Assembly: GCA_031268065.1 (NCBI GenBank)
Contig: JAIRXX010000316.1
Coordinates: 1 to 5,450, forward strand
DNA: 5,450 nt
Source: Propionibacteriaceae bacterium
Lineage (GTDB): Bacteria; Actinomycetota; Actinomycetes; Propionibacteriales; Propionibacteriaceae
Reading direction: 5' to 3'
Shown here: in pieces, positions 1 to 5,450 of the stretch
Layout of the letters: each line of letters starts with the position of its first letter
How positions within the stretch are numbered: position 1 is the first letter of the stretch
Position numbers and translations under genes: made by a program
Notes under the pieces: generated by a model
The model's database searches: none
Told to the model about the DNA's origin: nothing
What the model saw: the letters and a program-made list of their open reading frames with translations, nothing else

Positions 1-81
1 ATCATGGCTCCGTGCCGCGGCTTCGCAGGGGAATCCGGGACGGAGCTGGTGCCAGTCAGCTTGCCAACGGACCGGCGTTAG
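1..81 (+). CDS. possible 3' end of an upstream gene (partial, unidentified)
   Basis: Frame 1 is open from the window edge to a TAG at 79-81, giving 26 residues that end in TELVPVSLPTDRR. About three quarters of its third codon positions are G or C, better than the other two frames. The stop lies three bases before the GTG of the DUF501 gene, as expected for a tightly packed operon. In many actinobacteria the gene before DUF501 encodes an FtsB/DivIC-like septum protein, so this could be its C-terminus. The fragment is too short and too poorly conserved to identify by eye. Confidence 0.3.
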   Translation: MMAPCRGFAGESGTELVPVSLPTDRR

Positions 82-84
82 GCC

Positions 85-588
85 GTGTTGATGCGGTTAG
101 AACCGATAACCCCAGCCGATGAGGCGGTGATCTCCGAACAACTGGGACGTCCGGCGCGCGCCGTCGCCGGTGTCGCTTGGCGCTGCCCCTGCGGTAGGCC
201 GGGAGTGATCGCCACCGCACCCAGGCTGCCCGACGGCACGCCCTTCCCGACCACCTACTACCTGACCTGCCCCAAAGCCGTCGCCGCCTGTTCGCGGCTG
301 GAATCGGCTGGAGTGATGGCCGAGTTGGCCGAGCGGCTGGACGAAGACCCGGAATTCGCGGCGGCATACCAGCGGGCACACGAGAGCTATCTCGCCGACC
401 GGGACAGCCTGGGAGAAGTGCCGGAATTGTCCGGTTTCAGCGCTGGCGGGATGCCGACCAGGGTGAAATGCCTGCACGCCCTGCTCGGCCACGCGCTGGC
501 GGCGGGCAGCGGGGTCAATCCCGTTGGAGATGAAGTCCGCGAGCGCGTCGGCGTCTTCTGGGAGCCGGGCTGCGGCGAGAAACGCTGA
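85..588 (+). CDS. DUF501 domain-containing protein
   Basis: A cytoplasmic protein of about 165-167 residues, the usual full length of the actinobacterial DUF501 family, whose biochemical role is not known. Family hallmarks visible are a CPCGRPG cysteine motif near residues 34-40, TAPRLPDGTPFPTTYYLTCP just after it, the stretch of 'E/LAERL..DPEFAAAYQRAHE' type, and near the C-terminus GMPTRVKCLHALLGHALA followed by GVNPVGDE. The conserved cysteines (CPC, YYLTCP, VKCLH) suggest a metal site or redox role, but this is inference. There is no signal peptide or membrane segment. Three in-frame starts cluster at GTG 85, TTG 88 and ATG 91. A weak TAGG at 79-82 is better spaced for ATG 91, so the true start may be six bases later. 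In related genomes this gene usually sits between an ftsB-like gene and a ppx/gppA phosphatase gene; here the next gene is a different phosphatase. Confidence 0.92.
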   Translation: MLMRLEPITPADEAVISEQLGRPARAVAGVAWRCPCGRPGVIATAPRLPDGTPFPTTYYLTCPKAVAACSRLESAGVMAELAERLDEDPEFAAAYQRAHESYLADRDSLGEVPELSGFSAGGMPTRVKCLHALLGHALAAGSGVNPVGDEVRERVGVFWEPGCGEKR

Positions 589-644
589 ATTGGCGCCCGT
601 GCTGACCTGCCCAGATTTAGCCCATATGGCAGTTTCTGGTTGAT

Positions 645-677
645 GTTCGGCAGCTGTTTACCTCGTAGTCACTGTGA
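645..677 (+). promoter_or_regulatory. candidate Pho box (three tandem 11-nt units)
   Basis: Three consecutive 11-base units start with GTTCGGC (645), GTTTACC (656) and AGTCACT (667). They resemble the direct-repeat units headed GTTCACC that PhoP/PhoR-type response regulators bind in actinobacteria such as Streptomyces. Matches to that seven-base head are 5, 6 and 3 of 7, and the third unit fits the looser G(G/T)TCA core. The array lies about 84 bases upstream of an alkaline phosphatase start, a classical Pho-regulon target. No convincing -10 element could be assigned, so this is a candidate resting on spacing, similarity and context. Confidence 0.35.
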
Positions 678-748
678 TGCTTCCTGCGATTCGCCTGGGT
701 CCGGAAAGCTGCTGATTGCCACTAAGGCAGCAACACATCTACTTGGAC

Positions 749-756
749 AAAGAGGA
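749..756 (+). promoter_or_regulatory. ribosome binding site of the alkaline phosphatase gene
   Basis: AAAGAGGA ends four bases before ATG 761. It is the only purine-rich Shine-Dalgarno-like stretch close by, and supports 761 over the internal ATG at 773. The start at 761 also gives the signal peptide its positively charged N-terminus (KRNMK). Confidence 0.7.
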
Positions 757-760
757 ATAG

Positions 761-2623
761 ATGAAACGAAATATGAAAGCGGGATTGGGCGGTGCGCTGA
801 GCTTGGCGCTGGGCGCCGGACTCGTCGCGGCATTGCCGAGCATCCCAGCTTCGGCCGCCCCCATCCAGGAGGCGAAGAACATCATCGTCCTGATATCGGA
901 CGGTGCAGGTTACAACCACTTTGACATCGCCAGTCTGTACAAAAATGGAACTACTTACAATCAGGTCCGGGTCGATCCGGCAACCAATTGGATTGAGCCT
1001 GTTCCCGGCGCGGCGTCTTGGGTTTATGAAAACTATCCGGTCCAGCTAGGCCAGTCGCATTATTCGGCCAACGGACGGGGAAGCTACGGCAGCGACGACG
1101 CCTGGGGCACCTTCAACTGGGTGTACGACGGCGCGACCGATTCGGCTGCCGCCGCCACCGCGCTGGGCACCGGCGTCAAGACCAACAACGGCGTGCTCGG
1201 CTTCACTCCATCCGCAGAGCGTTTGACCACCATCGTCGAACATGCCTCTGCGCTGGGCAAAGCCACTGGCCTGGTCACTTCGGTGACGTTCAACCATGCC
1301 ACCCCGGCAGGGTTCATCGCCCACAACTCCGACCGCAACGATTACCACGGTCTTGCCACCGAAATGATCGATTCGGATTTGAACGTGATCATGGGCGCCG
1401 GTCATCCTTTGTTTAATGACGACAACGCCAACCGGGCACCCTACTACCAGTGGATTTCGCAAGCCGACTACAGCCGGGTTTCCGCTGGCCAGACCCCGTA
1501 TACCTACATCGAAAAGCAGGCTGAATTCGAGGCGCTGGCACATGCTGGCAATGCTGCTCCCGACCGGGTATTCGGCTTGGCCCAAGTTGCCGAGACGTTG
1601 CAATACAACCGGTCCGGACTGGCCAATGCCAATGTCTTGCCAGGCACCGACCCACGCAACGCCGTACCTGGGCTTGACGTCATGGCAAAGGGCGCGTTGA
1701 ACGTCTTAGCCAAGGACAACGACGGCTTCTTCCTAATGGTTGAAGGCGGTGCGGTTGACTGGGCAGGCCATGCCAACCAGACCACCCGCGTCATCGAAGA
1801 ACAGCTTGAGTTCAACGATGCCGTCGCCGCCATTGACGAATGGGTTAACGCCAACTCGTCCTGGGATGAGACGCTGGTCATCATCACCGCTGACCACGAG
1901 ACGGGCTATCTCACCGGCCCCGGCGCCGATCCCAATTGGACGCCGATGACCGGCCAGGCTGGCCAATTGCCGAATGTCTCTTGGCACTCCGGCAACCACA
2001 CCAACTCACTGGTTCCGCTATTTGCCAAAGGCGCTGGCAGCTCAATGCTGGTAGCGCGGGCGACAAACTGGGACTCGGTGCGCGGCGCTTACCTGGACAA
2101 CACCGATATCGGCAAGACCTTGTTCGATCTTTTCGGCTACAACTATTCCGGTACGGCAGTTAGCGTGCCGCTGGAATTGGCGCTGGGACTTGACGTACCC
2201 ACTCCGGGCGCCCTGTCGATGAGGGTCACCCGCGTCGCCGAGCCAGTGCAGTTCGCCGGTTCCGGATCGCTGTGGAACGCGGCATTGCCCGCGGTGACTG
2301 TCCGCGACACCCGGACCGATGTCCAGGCCCAGGCGGGCGGCTGGACCCTGGCTGGCCGGGCGGATGATTTCACGGCTGGCAACCGGGTGATCGGCGCCGA
2401 GAATCTGGGTTGGACCCCGCGCGTCGTCTCTTCGGAAGGCGGGGTGGCGCCTGGACAGGCTGGTGCTGCGTTGGACGCGCCAGCCACGCTTGCCGCAGCC
2501 AATCAGGCATCGCGCCTGGGCACCTCGGTAATCGGAGCGGATTTGGCTTTGACCCCGCCCGGATCGGCCGACTCCGGCCGTTACGGCAGCGAGATCACCT
2601 TGACCCTTTTCGCTACCGACTGA
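761..2623 (+). CDS. secreted alkaline phosphatase with C-terminal WxL-like domain
   Basis: A predicted extracellular phosphomonoesterase (alkaline phosphatase superfamily, PhoA type, 620 aa) that would release inorganic phosphate from organic esters. Residues 1-32 form a signal peptide with a KRNMK start, a hydrophobic core and an ASA|AP cleavage site. The catalytic domain spans about 38-465. Its expected residues are D47 (ISDG), nucleophile S128 in TDSAAAATA, H179 and T181 in NHATPAG, R192, E328/D333/H337 in VEGGAVDWAGH, D378-H379 in TADHETG and H413 in GNHTN. No cysteines are present, so the disulfides of E. coli PhoA are absent. Residues about 485-618 are extra: VRDTR, then a W528-T-L motif, DDF at 535-537, GWTP at 550-553 and a closing GRYGSEITLTLF strand. 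This resembles a WxL wall-binding domain with only one WxL motif kept. The next gene starts one base after the stop and encodes a DUF916 protein. The enzyme assignment is firm; the WxL assignment is by eye. Confidence 0.93.
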   Translation: MKRNMKAGLGGALSLALGAGLVAALPSIPASAAPIQEAKNIIVLISDGAGYNHFDIASLYKNGTTYNQVRVDPATNWIEPVPGAASWVYENYPVQLGQSHYSANGRGSYGSDDAWGTFNWVYDGATDSAAAATALGTGVKTNNGVLGFTPSAERLTTIVEHASALGKATGLVTSVTFNHATPAGFIAHNSDRNDYHGLATEMIDSDLNVIMGAGHPLFNDDNANRAPYYQWISQADYSRVSAGQTPYTYIEKQAEFEALAHAGNAAPDRVFGLAQVAETLQYNRSGLANANVLPGTDPRNAVPGLDVMAKGALNVLAKDNDGFFLMVEGGAVDWAGHANQTTRVIEEQLEFNDAVAAIDEWVNANSSWDETLVIITADHETGYLTGPGADPNWTPMTGQAGQLPNVSWHSGNHTNSLVPLFAKGAGSSMLVARATNWDSVRGAYLDNTDIGKTLFDLFGYNYSGTAVSVPLELALGLDVPTPGALSMRVTRVAEPVQFAGSGSLWNAALPAVTVRDTRTDVQAQAGGWTLAGRADDFTAGNRVIGAENLGWTPRVVSSEGGVAPGQAGAALDAPATLAAANQASRLGTSVIGADLALTPPGSADSGRYGSEITLTLFATD

Positions 2624-2624
2624 C

Positions 2625-3641
2625 ATGCGGGCTGAACCAGTTTGGCACTCGTGGGGCAGGCGCTTGGCGTCTGCCCCACGGGCAGTCCGGTGGGTCACCA
2701 GGGTGGCCGTGTTTTTTGGCATTGTGGCGCTTGCCGCTTTGGCAACGCCGGATATGTCGGCGCTGGCCGACGTGGCTGACCGGGAAATCGAATGGTCCGT
2801 TGGGCCAGCTGCGCAGACCGGGCTGGATGGCCGGATTTCGTTGCGGCACAGCCTCGATCCCGGCGCTCAAACGAACGATGCCATCGCCGTGACGAACCTG
2901 TCTGAGTCTGCCGCAACCTTCAGCGTTGCCACCGGGACTGGCGTCATCGGTGCAGACGGGGCCTTCGATATCGTGCAGGCGGACCAAGACGAGGGCCAGT
3001 GGGTCGAGGTGGATGGCCTGGAAGCTGGCCAAGTGACGCTAGCCCCCGGCGAAGTGCGGATTCTGCCGGTGCGTATCCAGGTGCCTGTCGGCGCGGCTCC
3101 CGGCGACCATCCAGCTGGCATAGCGGTGGGGCTGAGCCAGGGCCAGGCGCTAACAGTCACGAACCGCATTGGGGTGCGCGTTCACCTGCGGGTCAACGGC
3201 GAGGTCGCCCCGGCGCTGTCGGTTTCCGTCACCGGGGCGTCGTTTTCGCCCTCCTGGATTCCTTTTGCCCCCGGCAAGCTGACCGTCGGTTATGAGGTGG
3301 CGGCAACGGGCAACGTGCGCCTTGGCGCCAGGGCGTCGGCTGAGTCCTTTGGCTTGTTTGGGATCGGCAAGTCAACGGTCCAGGACAACCCGATCACCGA
3401 ATTGCTTCCGGGCGAGAAGACCAGCCGGACTATGACCTTGGACGCCCCGGCTTTGTTCTGGCTGTGGGGTGATGTCAGCGTGGTGCCGACGGTCGTTGGG
3501 GAGGACGAGGTTAGCCCGCCCCAGGCGTTGGCGGCAGATTTTTCCGTGGCCGCCGTCCCGTGGACCGGCGTCGCGGTGGTCCTCCTCCTGGCTGGAACCA
3601 TCACCGCCGTCAAGCTGCGCGCCAGGCGGGCCACACCCTGA
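2625..3641 (+). CDS. DUF916-family WxL-interacting protein (WxLIP-like), membrane-anchored
   Basis: A 338-residue exported protein. A charged N-terminal stretch with several arginines leads into a hydrophobic segment (about 25-42) with a possible cleavage after SALA (45-48). An extracellular region follows, then a single membrane helix (about 311-328) and a short basic KLRARR tail that should stay in the cytoplasm. The ectodomain fits DUF916: WSVGPA at 57-62, LDPG then a DAIAVTNLS strand, QWVEV at 125-129, LAPGEVRILPVRIQVP at 139-154, APGDHPAGIAVGL at 158-170, and a RIGVRVHLRVNG strand at 181-192. In Firmicutes, DUF916 proteins bind peptidoglycan and WxL proteins. ATG 2625 lies one base after the phosphatase stop with no Shine-Dalgarno before it, so translation is probably coupled to that gene. 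I infer that it tethers the phosphatase at the wall. A later TTG start (about 2664) would shorten the unusually long n-region. Confidence 0.8.
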   Translation: MRAEPVWHSWGRRLASAPRAVRWVTRVAVFFGIVALAALATPDMSALADVADREIEWSVGPAAQTGLDGRISLRHSLDPGAQTNDAIAVTNLSESAATFSVATGTGVIGADGAFDIVQADQDEGQWVEVDGLEAGQVTLAPGEVRILPVRIQVPVGAAPGDHPAGIAVGLSQGQALTVTNRIGVRVHLRVNGEVAPALSVSVTGASFSPSWIPFAPGKLTVGYEVAATGNVRLGARASAESFGLFGIGKSTVQDNPITELLPGEKTSRTMTLDAPALFWLWGDVSVVPTVVGEDEVSPPQALAADFSVAAVPWTGVAVVLLLAGTITAVKLRARRATP

Positions 3642-3712
3642 TCCAAGACATGCCGCTGGCAGACCTGAGGCATCGCGTTGAAAACCTATGAGAGTATAGG
3701 GCTGTTTATTTC

Positions 3713-3719
3713 AAGGAGA
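3713..3719 (+). promoter_or_regulatory. ribosome binding site of the acyltransferase gene
   Basis: AAGGAGA lies five bases before ATG 3725 and is the strongest Shine-Dalgarno sequence in the window. It fixes the start of the acyltransferase at 3725 and suggests translation independent of the upstream pair. The 83-bp gap is A/T-richer than its surroundings and contains TTGAAA (3678-3683) and TATAGG (3695-3700). Their 11-base spacing is too short for a standard pair, so I do not call a promoter. Confidence 0.75.
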
Positions 3720-3724
3720 CTTAG

Positions 3725-4471
3725 ATGGCCTACGAGTTGTTCAAATGGCTGCTTTTCGTCCCGATCATCCGGTTCGTGCTGCGGGGAAAGGTCGAGGGCG
3801 AGGAGAACATTCCGAAGCATGGTCCGGCGATCTTGGCCAGCAACCACATCGCCGCCGCCGACGCCTATGTGTTTCCGGCGCTGATCAGGCGGCAGGTGCT
3901 CTATCCGGCCAAGGCCGAATTGTTCCGAGGCGATCGCGGGATCGGGTCGAAGGTGGTGGCTTGGTTCCTCAAAGCGATCAACCAGGTGCCGATGGACCGG
4001 GCCGATCCCAAAGACAGGTTGGCGGCGCTCGCCCCGATCTTGCAACGGTTGGTGGACGGCGGGCTGGTCGCCATCTACCCGGAAGGCACCCGGTCGGTGG
4101 ACGGACGGCTCTACAAGGGCAAGACCGGGGTGGCCCGGCTGGCCCTGGCGGCAAATGTCTCGGTGATCCCGGTGGCGATGTTCAACACCTACAAAGTGAA
4201 GGGTCCGCTCGGCATACCTTGGTTGAAGCGGCCCAGGGCTGTGATCGGGAAGCCGCTGCGCTTTGACCAGTACGTTGCGGGCGTGGATGACCGGGAAATG
4301 CTGCGTTGGGTCACCGACGAGGTGATGCACGCCATCCAGCAGCTGTCTGGCCAAAGCTATGTGGACGTCTATGGCTCATCGATGAAACACGGCTCGGTGA
4401 GCGCTGAGAAAGCTGCCGAAAAAGAGCTGCCCCGCCCCGGAGGCGGCGAGCCGCCCAGCATCGCTTCGTGA
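3725..4471 (+). CDS. plsC: PlsC-family lysophospholipid (1-acyl-glycerol-3-phosphate) acyltransferase
   Basis: A 248-residue acyltransferase of the PlsC/LPLAT family. It is predicted to transfer an acyl chain to the sn-2 position of a lysophosphatidate-type acceptor at the inner face of the membrane. The family motifs occur in order: motif I as NHIAAAD (H41 and D46, the HX4D catalytic pair), motif II around INQVPMDR (85-92), motif III as YPEGTRS (118-124, acceptor phosphate binding) and motif IV as VIPVAM (147-152). A short hydrophobic stretch (about 8-18) could dock it to the membrane, and there is no signal peptide. The last 30 residues are hydrophilic and rich in Glu, Lys, Pro and Gly. Length matches actinobacterial homologues, and pairing with a downstream class II DAHP synthase gene is also seen in mycobacteria. 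It has its own strong ribosome binding site. Exact acceptor specificity cannot be read from sequence; a role in mannoside or other lipid acylation is possible. Confidence 0.9.
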   Translation: MAYELFKWLLFVPIIRFVLRGKVEGEENIPKHGPAILASNHIAAADAYVFPALIRRQVLYPAKAELFRGDRGIGSKVVAWFLKAINQVPMDRADPKDRLAALAPILQRLVDGGLVAIYPEGTRSVDGRLYKGKTGVARLALAANVSVIPVAMFNTYKVKGPLGIPWLKRPRAVIGKPLRFDQYVAGVDDREMLRWVTDEVMHAIQQLSGQSYVDVYGSSMKHGSVSAEKAAEKELPRPGGGEPPSIAS

Positions 4472-4476
4472 GCTGA

Positions 4477-4494
4477 GCCGCCTGCGGAAGCGGC
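4477..4494 (+). terminator. weak hairpin after plsC
   Basis: GCCGC (4477-4481) and GCGGC (4490-4494) form a five-pair stem six bases after the plsC stop. No T-run follows. It could help end plsC transcription or protect its 3' end, but the case as an intrinsic terminator is weak. Confidence 0.2.
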
Positions 4495-4499
4495 ATTCT

Positions 4500-4518
4500 C
4501 CCGGTGTTGCGAACCGGG
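4500..4518 (+). repeat. inverted repeat (hairpin) between plsC and aroG
   Basis: CCCGGT (4500-4505) and ACCGGG (4513-4518) are perfect complements around a seven-base loop (GTTGCGA). No T-tract follows. It may be part of the 3' end of the plsC transcript or a T-poor terminator of the kind common in high-GC genomes. Confidence 0.4.
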
Positions 4519-4525
4519 GTGAAGA

Positions 4526-4578
4526 GGCGGGTTGGCCAGTCTCGCGGCGGGCGCCGGCCCCGAAATGGCTCACCCGCC
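4526..4578 (+). repeat. long imperfect inverted repeat between plsC and aroG
   Basis: A 13-base arm at 4526-4538 (GGCGGGT then TGGCCA) pairs with 4566-4578 (TGGCTC then ACCCGCC), with one internal mismatch and one G-U pair. The 27-base loop holds a smaller stem, GGGC (4549-4552) with GCCC (4557-4560). The right arm overlaps the left arm of the next hairpin, so the two cannot form together. Function is unknown: a transcript end for plsC or a structured leader for aroG are both possible. Confidence 0.4.
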
Positions 4579-4598
4579 CCAGCTGCTGGCGGGGCGGG
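4573..4598 (+). repeat. GC-rich hairpin competing with the upstream inverted repeat
   Basis: CCCGCCCC (4573-4580) and GGGGCGGG (4591-4598) form a perfect eight-pair stem with a ten-base loop. There is no following T-run, but the stem is strong enough to affect transcription or RNA decay. It shares bases 4573-4578 with the preceding inverted repeat. Confidence 0.4.
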
Positions 4599-4622
4599 GA
4601 TTCGCACAGCTTTCGAGATGGG

Positions 4623-4653
4623 TTGGGAATAAAACCGCGCTTGGCCGTATTCT
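4623..4653 (+). promoter_or_regulatory. candidate promoter for a leaderless aroG transcript
   Basis: TATTCT at 4648-4653 fits the actinobacterial -10 pattern TAnnnT and ends seven bases before GTG 4661. That is the distance expected if transcription starts at the first base of the start codon. A possible -35, TTGGGA (4623-4628), lies 19 bases upstream, a little longer than ideal. No Shine-Dalgarno sequence precedes GTG 4661, which agrees with a leaderless message. Confidence 0.35.
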
Positions 4654-4660
4654 CAATGAT

Positions 4661-5450
4661 GTGGCCGTTCAAATCCCAACTCTTGCTGAGCTTTACGCCG
4701 TGGGCGCCGCCCAGCAGCCGACGTATGCCGATAGCGGAGAAGTGGGCCAGGTGCTCACCGAATTGCGCAAGCGTCCGCCGTTGGTCTTCGCCGGTGAATG
4801 CGACGATCTGCGCCGGAAGATGGCCGATGTGGCAGCGGGCAGATCCTTCTTGCTCCAAGGCGGGGATTGCGCTGAGAATTTCGACTCGGTGACCGCCCAA
4901 GACATCAGGGGCAAGCTGCGGGTGCTGCTGTCGATGGCGGTGGTGCTCACCTATGCGGCGCAGATGCCGGTGGTGAAAGTGGGCCGCATCGCCGGCCAAT
5001 ACGCCAAGCCGCGCAGCAGCGCCACTGAGACCAGGGCGGGCCTCACCCTTCCGGCCTATCGCGGCGATGCGGTCAATTCGGTGGAATTCACCGCCGCCGC
5101 CCGCGAACCCGATCCAAAACGGCTGATCGAGGTTTACAACCGGTCTTCGGCCACCCTCAACCTGCTGCGGGCTTTCGTCAAGGGCGGTTTTGCCGATCTG
5201 CGCACCGTACACACTTGGAATTCCGACTTCGTCCGCAATTCAAATGTGGAGGAGCGCTACGAGGGACTGGCCGCTGAGATTGAGCGGGCGCTGGCTTTCA
5301 TGGTGGCCTGCGGGGTGGACAACGAGAGCTTCCGCACGGTCGATCTCTACTCCAGCCACGAGGGGCTGCTTTTGGAGTACGAGCACGCGATGACCCGGAT
5401 CGACTCGCGCACTGGCACCGCTTACGACACTTCCGCCCACATGGTCTGGA
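4661..5450 (+). CDS. aroG: class II 3-deoxy-7-phosphoheptulonate (DAHP) synthase, 5' part
   Basis: The first 263 residues of a type II (plant-type) DAHP synthase, cytoplasmic and normally about 450 residues, cut by the window end. It condenses phosphoenolpyruvate with erythrose 4-phosphate, the first step of the shikimate pathway to aromatic amino acids. Recognisable blocks are GAAQQPTYAD (15-24), PPLVFAGECDDL (39-50), FLLQGGDCAENF (63-74, with metal ligand C70), LTYAAQMPVVKVGRIAGQYAKPRS (about 96-119, with substrate-binding R109 and K116-PR), PAYRGD, NLLRAF and VDLYSSHEGLLLEYE. GTG 4661 is preferred because it places AAQQP 15 residues in, the spacing I recall for actinobacterial homologues. 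The frame stays open upstream to ATG 4565 and TTG 4532, but those starts add residues without family resemblance and lack a good ribosome binding site. The remaining ligands (second half of the barrel) lie outside the window. Regulation may be through the possible leaderless promoter or the upstream hairpins. Confidence 0.93.
   Translation, partial: MAVQIPTLAELYAVGAAQQPTYADSGEVGQVLTELRKRPPLVFAGECDDLRRKMADVAAGRSFLLQGGDCAENFDSVTAQDIRGKLRVLLSMAVVLTYAAQMPVVKVGRIAGQYAKPRSSATETRAGLTLPAYRGDAVNSVEFTAAAREPDPKRLIEVYNRSSATLNLLRAFVKGGFADLRTVHTWNSDFVRNSNVEERYEGLAAEIERALAFMVACGVDNESFRTVDLYSSHEGLLLEYEHAMTRIDSRTGTAYDTSAHMVW

Noticed and set aside
669..677. TCACTGTGA palindrome as a CRP/GlxR site
   Set aside because: The half-sites are in the wrong order and spacing for TGTGA-N6-TCACA; it is better explained as part of the candidate Pho box or chance.
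640..924. Short + strand open frame overlapping the phosphatase start
   Set aside because: It runs out of frame through the signal peptide coding region, has no ribosome binding site and shows no recognisable domain.
2042..2722. Open frame of 226 codons on the - strand
   Set aside because: It is antisense to the phosphatase C-terminus and the next gene start, and its translation is Arg/Gly-rich without motifs.
3650..3673. ATGCC/GGCAT inverted repeat after the DUF916 gene as a terminator
   Set aside because: The stem is only five pairs around a 14-base loop with no T-run, too weak to call.
3686..4354. Open frame of 222 codons on the - strand
   Set aside because: It is antisense to plsC, whose catalytic motifs are intact on the + strand.
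4442..4455. GGCGGC-GA-GCCGCC palindrome at the end of plsC
   Set aside because: It lies within codons for a Gly/Pro-rich tail and such short palindromes are common in GC-rich coding sequence.
4618..4632. Tiny open frame ATG GGT TGG GAA TAA that could look like a Trp-containing leader peptide before aroG
   Set aside because: It has one Trp codon only, no ribosome binding site and no following terminator, so chance is the simplest explanation.
4565..4660. ATG 4565 as the aroG start
   Set aside because: It would add 32 residues with no resemblance to DAHP synthase N-termini, no Shine-Dalgarno precedes it, and it lies inside a strong inverted repeat.
4376..5212. Long open frame of 278 codons on the - strand
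   Set aside because: It lies opposite the strongly recognisable DAHP synthase and the end of plsC, has no family resemblance, and is a typical antisense open frame of high-GC DNA.

Overview
The window looks like a chromosomal segment of a high-GC Gram-positive bacterium (Actinomycetota). The DUF501 family, the pairing of a PlsC-type acyltransferase with a class II (plant-type) DAHP synthase, and G/C-rich third codon positions all point there. Species and genus cannot be fixed from the sequence alone. All supported genes are on the + strand. I see no tRNA, rRNA, CRISPR array, insertion sequence or prophage gene.

Layout. Bases 1-81 may hold the last codons of an upstream gene. Bases 85-588 encode a DUF501 protein. 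A 172-bp gap follows, with a candidate three-unit Pho box at 645-677 and a clear ribosome binding site just before 761. Bases 761-2623 encode a secreted alkaline phosphatase with every expected catalytic and metal-ligand residue. It also carries an extra C-terminal domain of about 130 residues that resembles a WxL cell-wall-binding domain. One base after its stop, at 2625-3641, lies a DUF916 (WxL-interacting protein) homologue with an N-terminal signal and a C-terminal membrane anchor. An 83-bp gap with a strong ribosome binding site leads to a PlsC-family acyltransferase (3725-4471). A 189-bp gap with several GC-rich inverted repeats comes next. The first 263 codons of a class II DAHP synthase begin at about 4661 and run off the window end.

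How the genes may work together. DUF501, plsC and aroG are ordinary actinobacterial core genes. The middle pair is the distinctive part. A phosphomonoesterase carrying a WxL-like module is tightly coupled to a membrane-anchored WxL-interacting protein, possibly behind a Pho box. I infer a two-gene surface phosphate-scavenging unit, in which the exported phosphatase is held non-covalently at the cell wall by its partner instead of by a lipid or sortase anchor. The phosphatase also has His and Trp where the E. coli enzyme has Asp153 and Lys328, a pairing linked to altered metal preference. The DAHP synthase may be read from a leaderless transcript.
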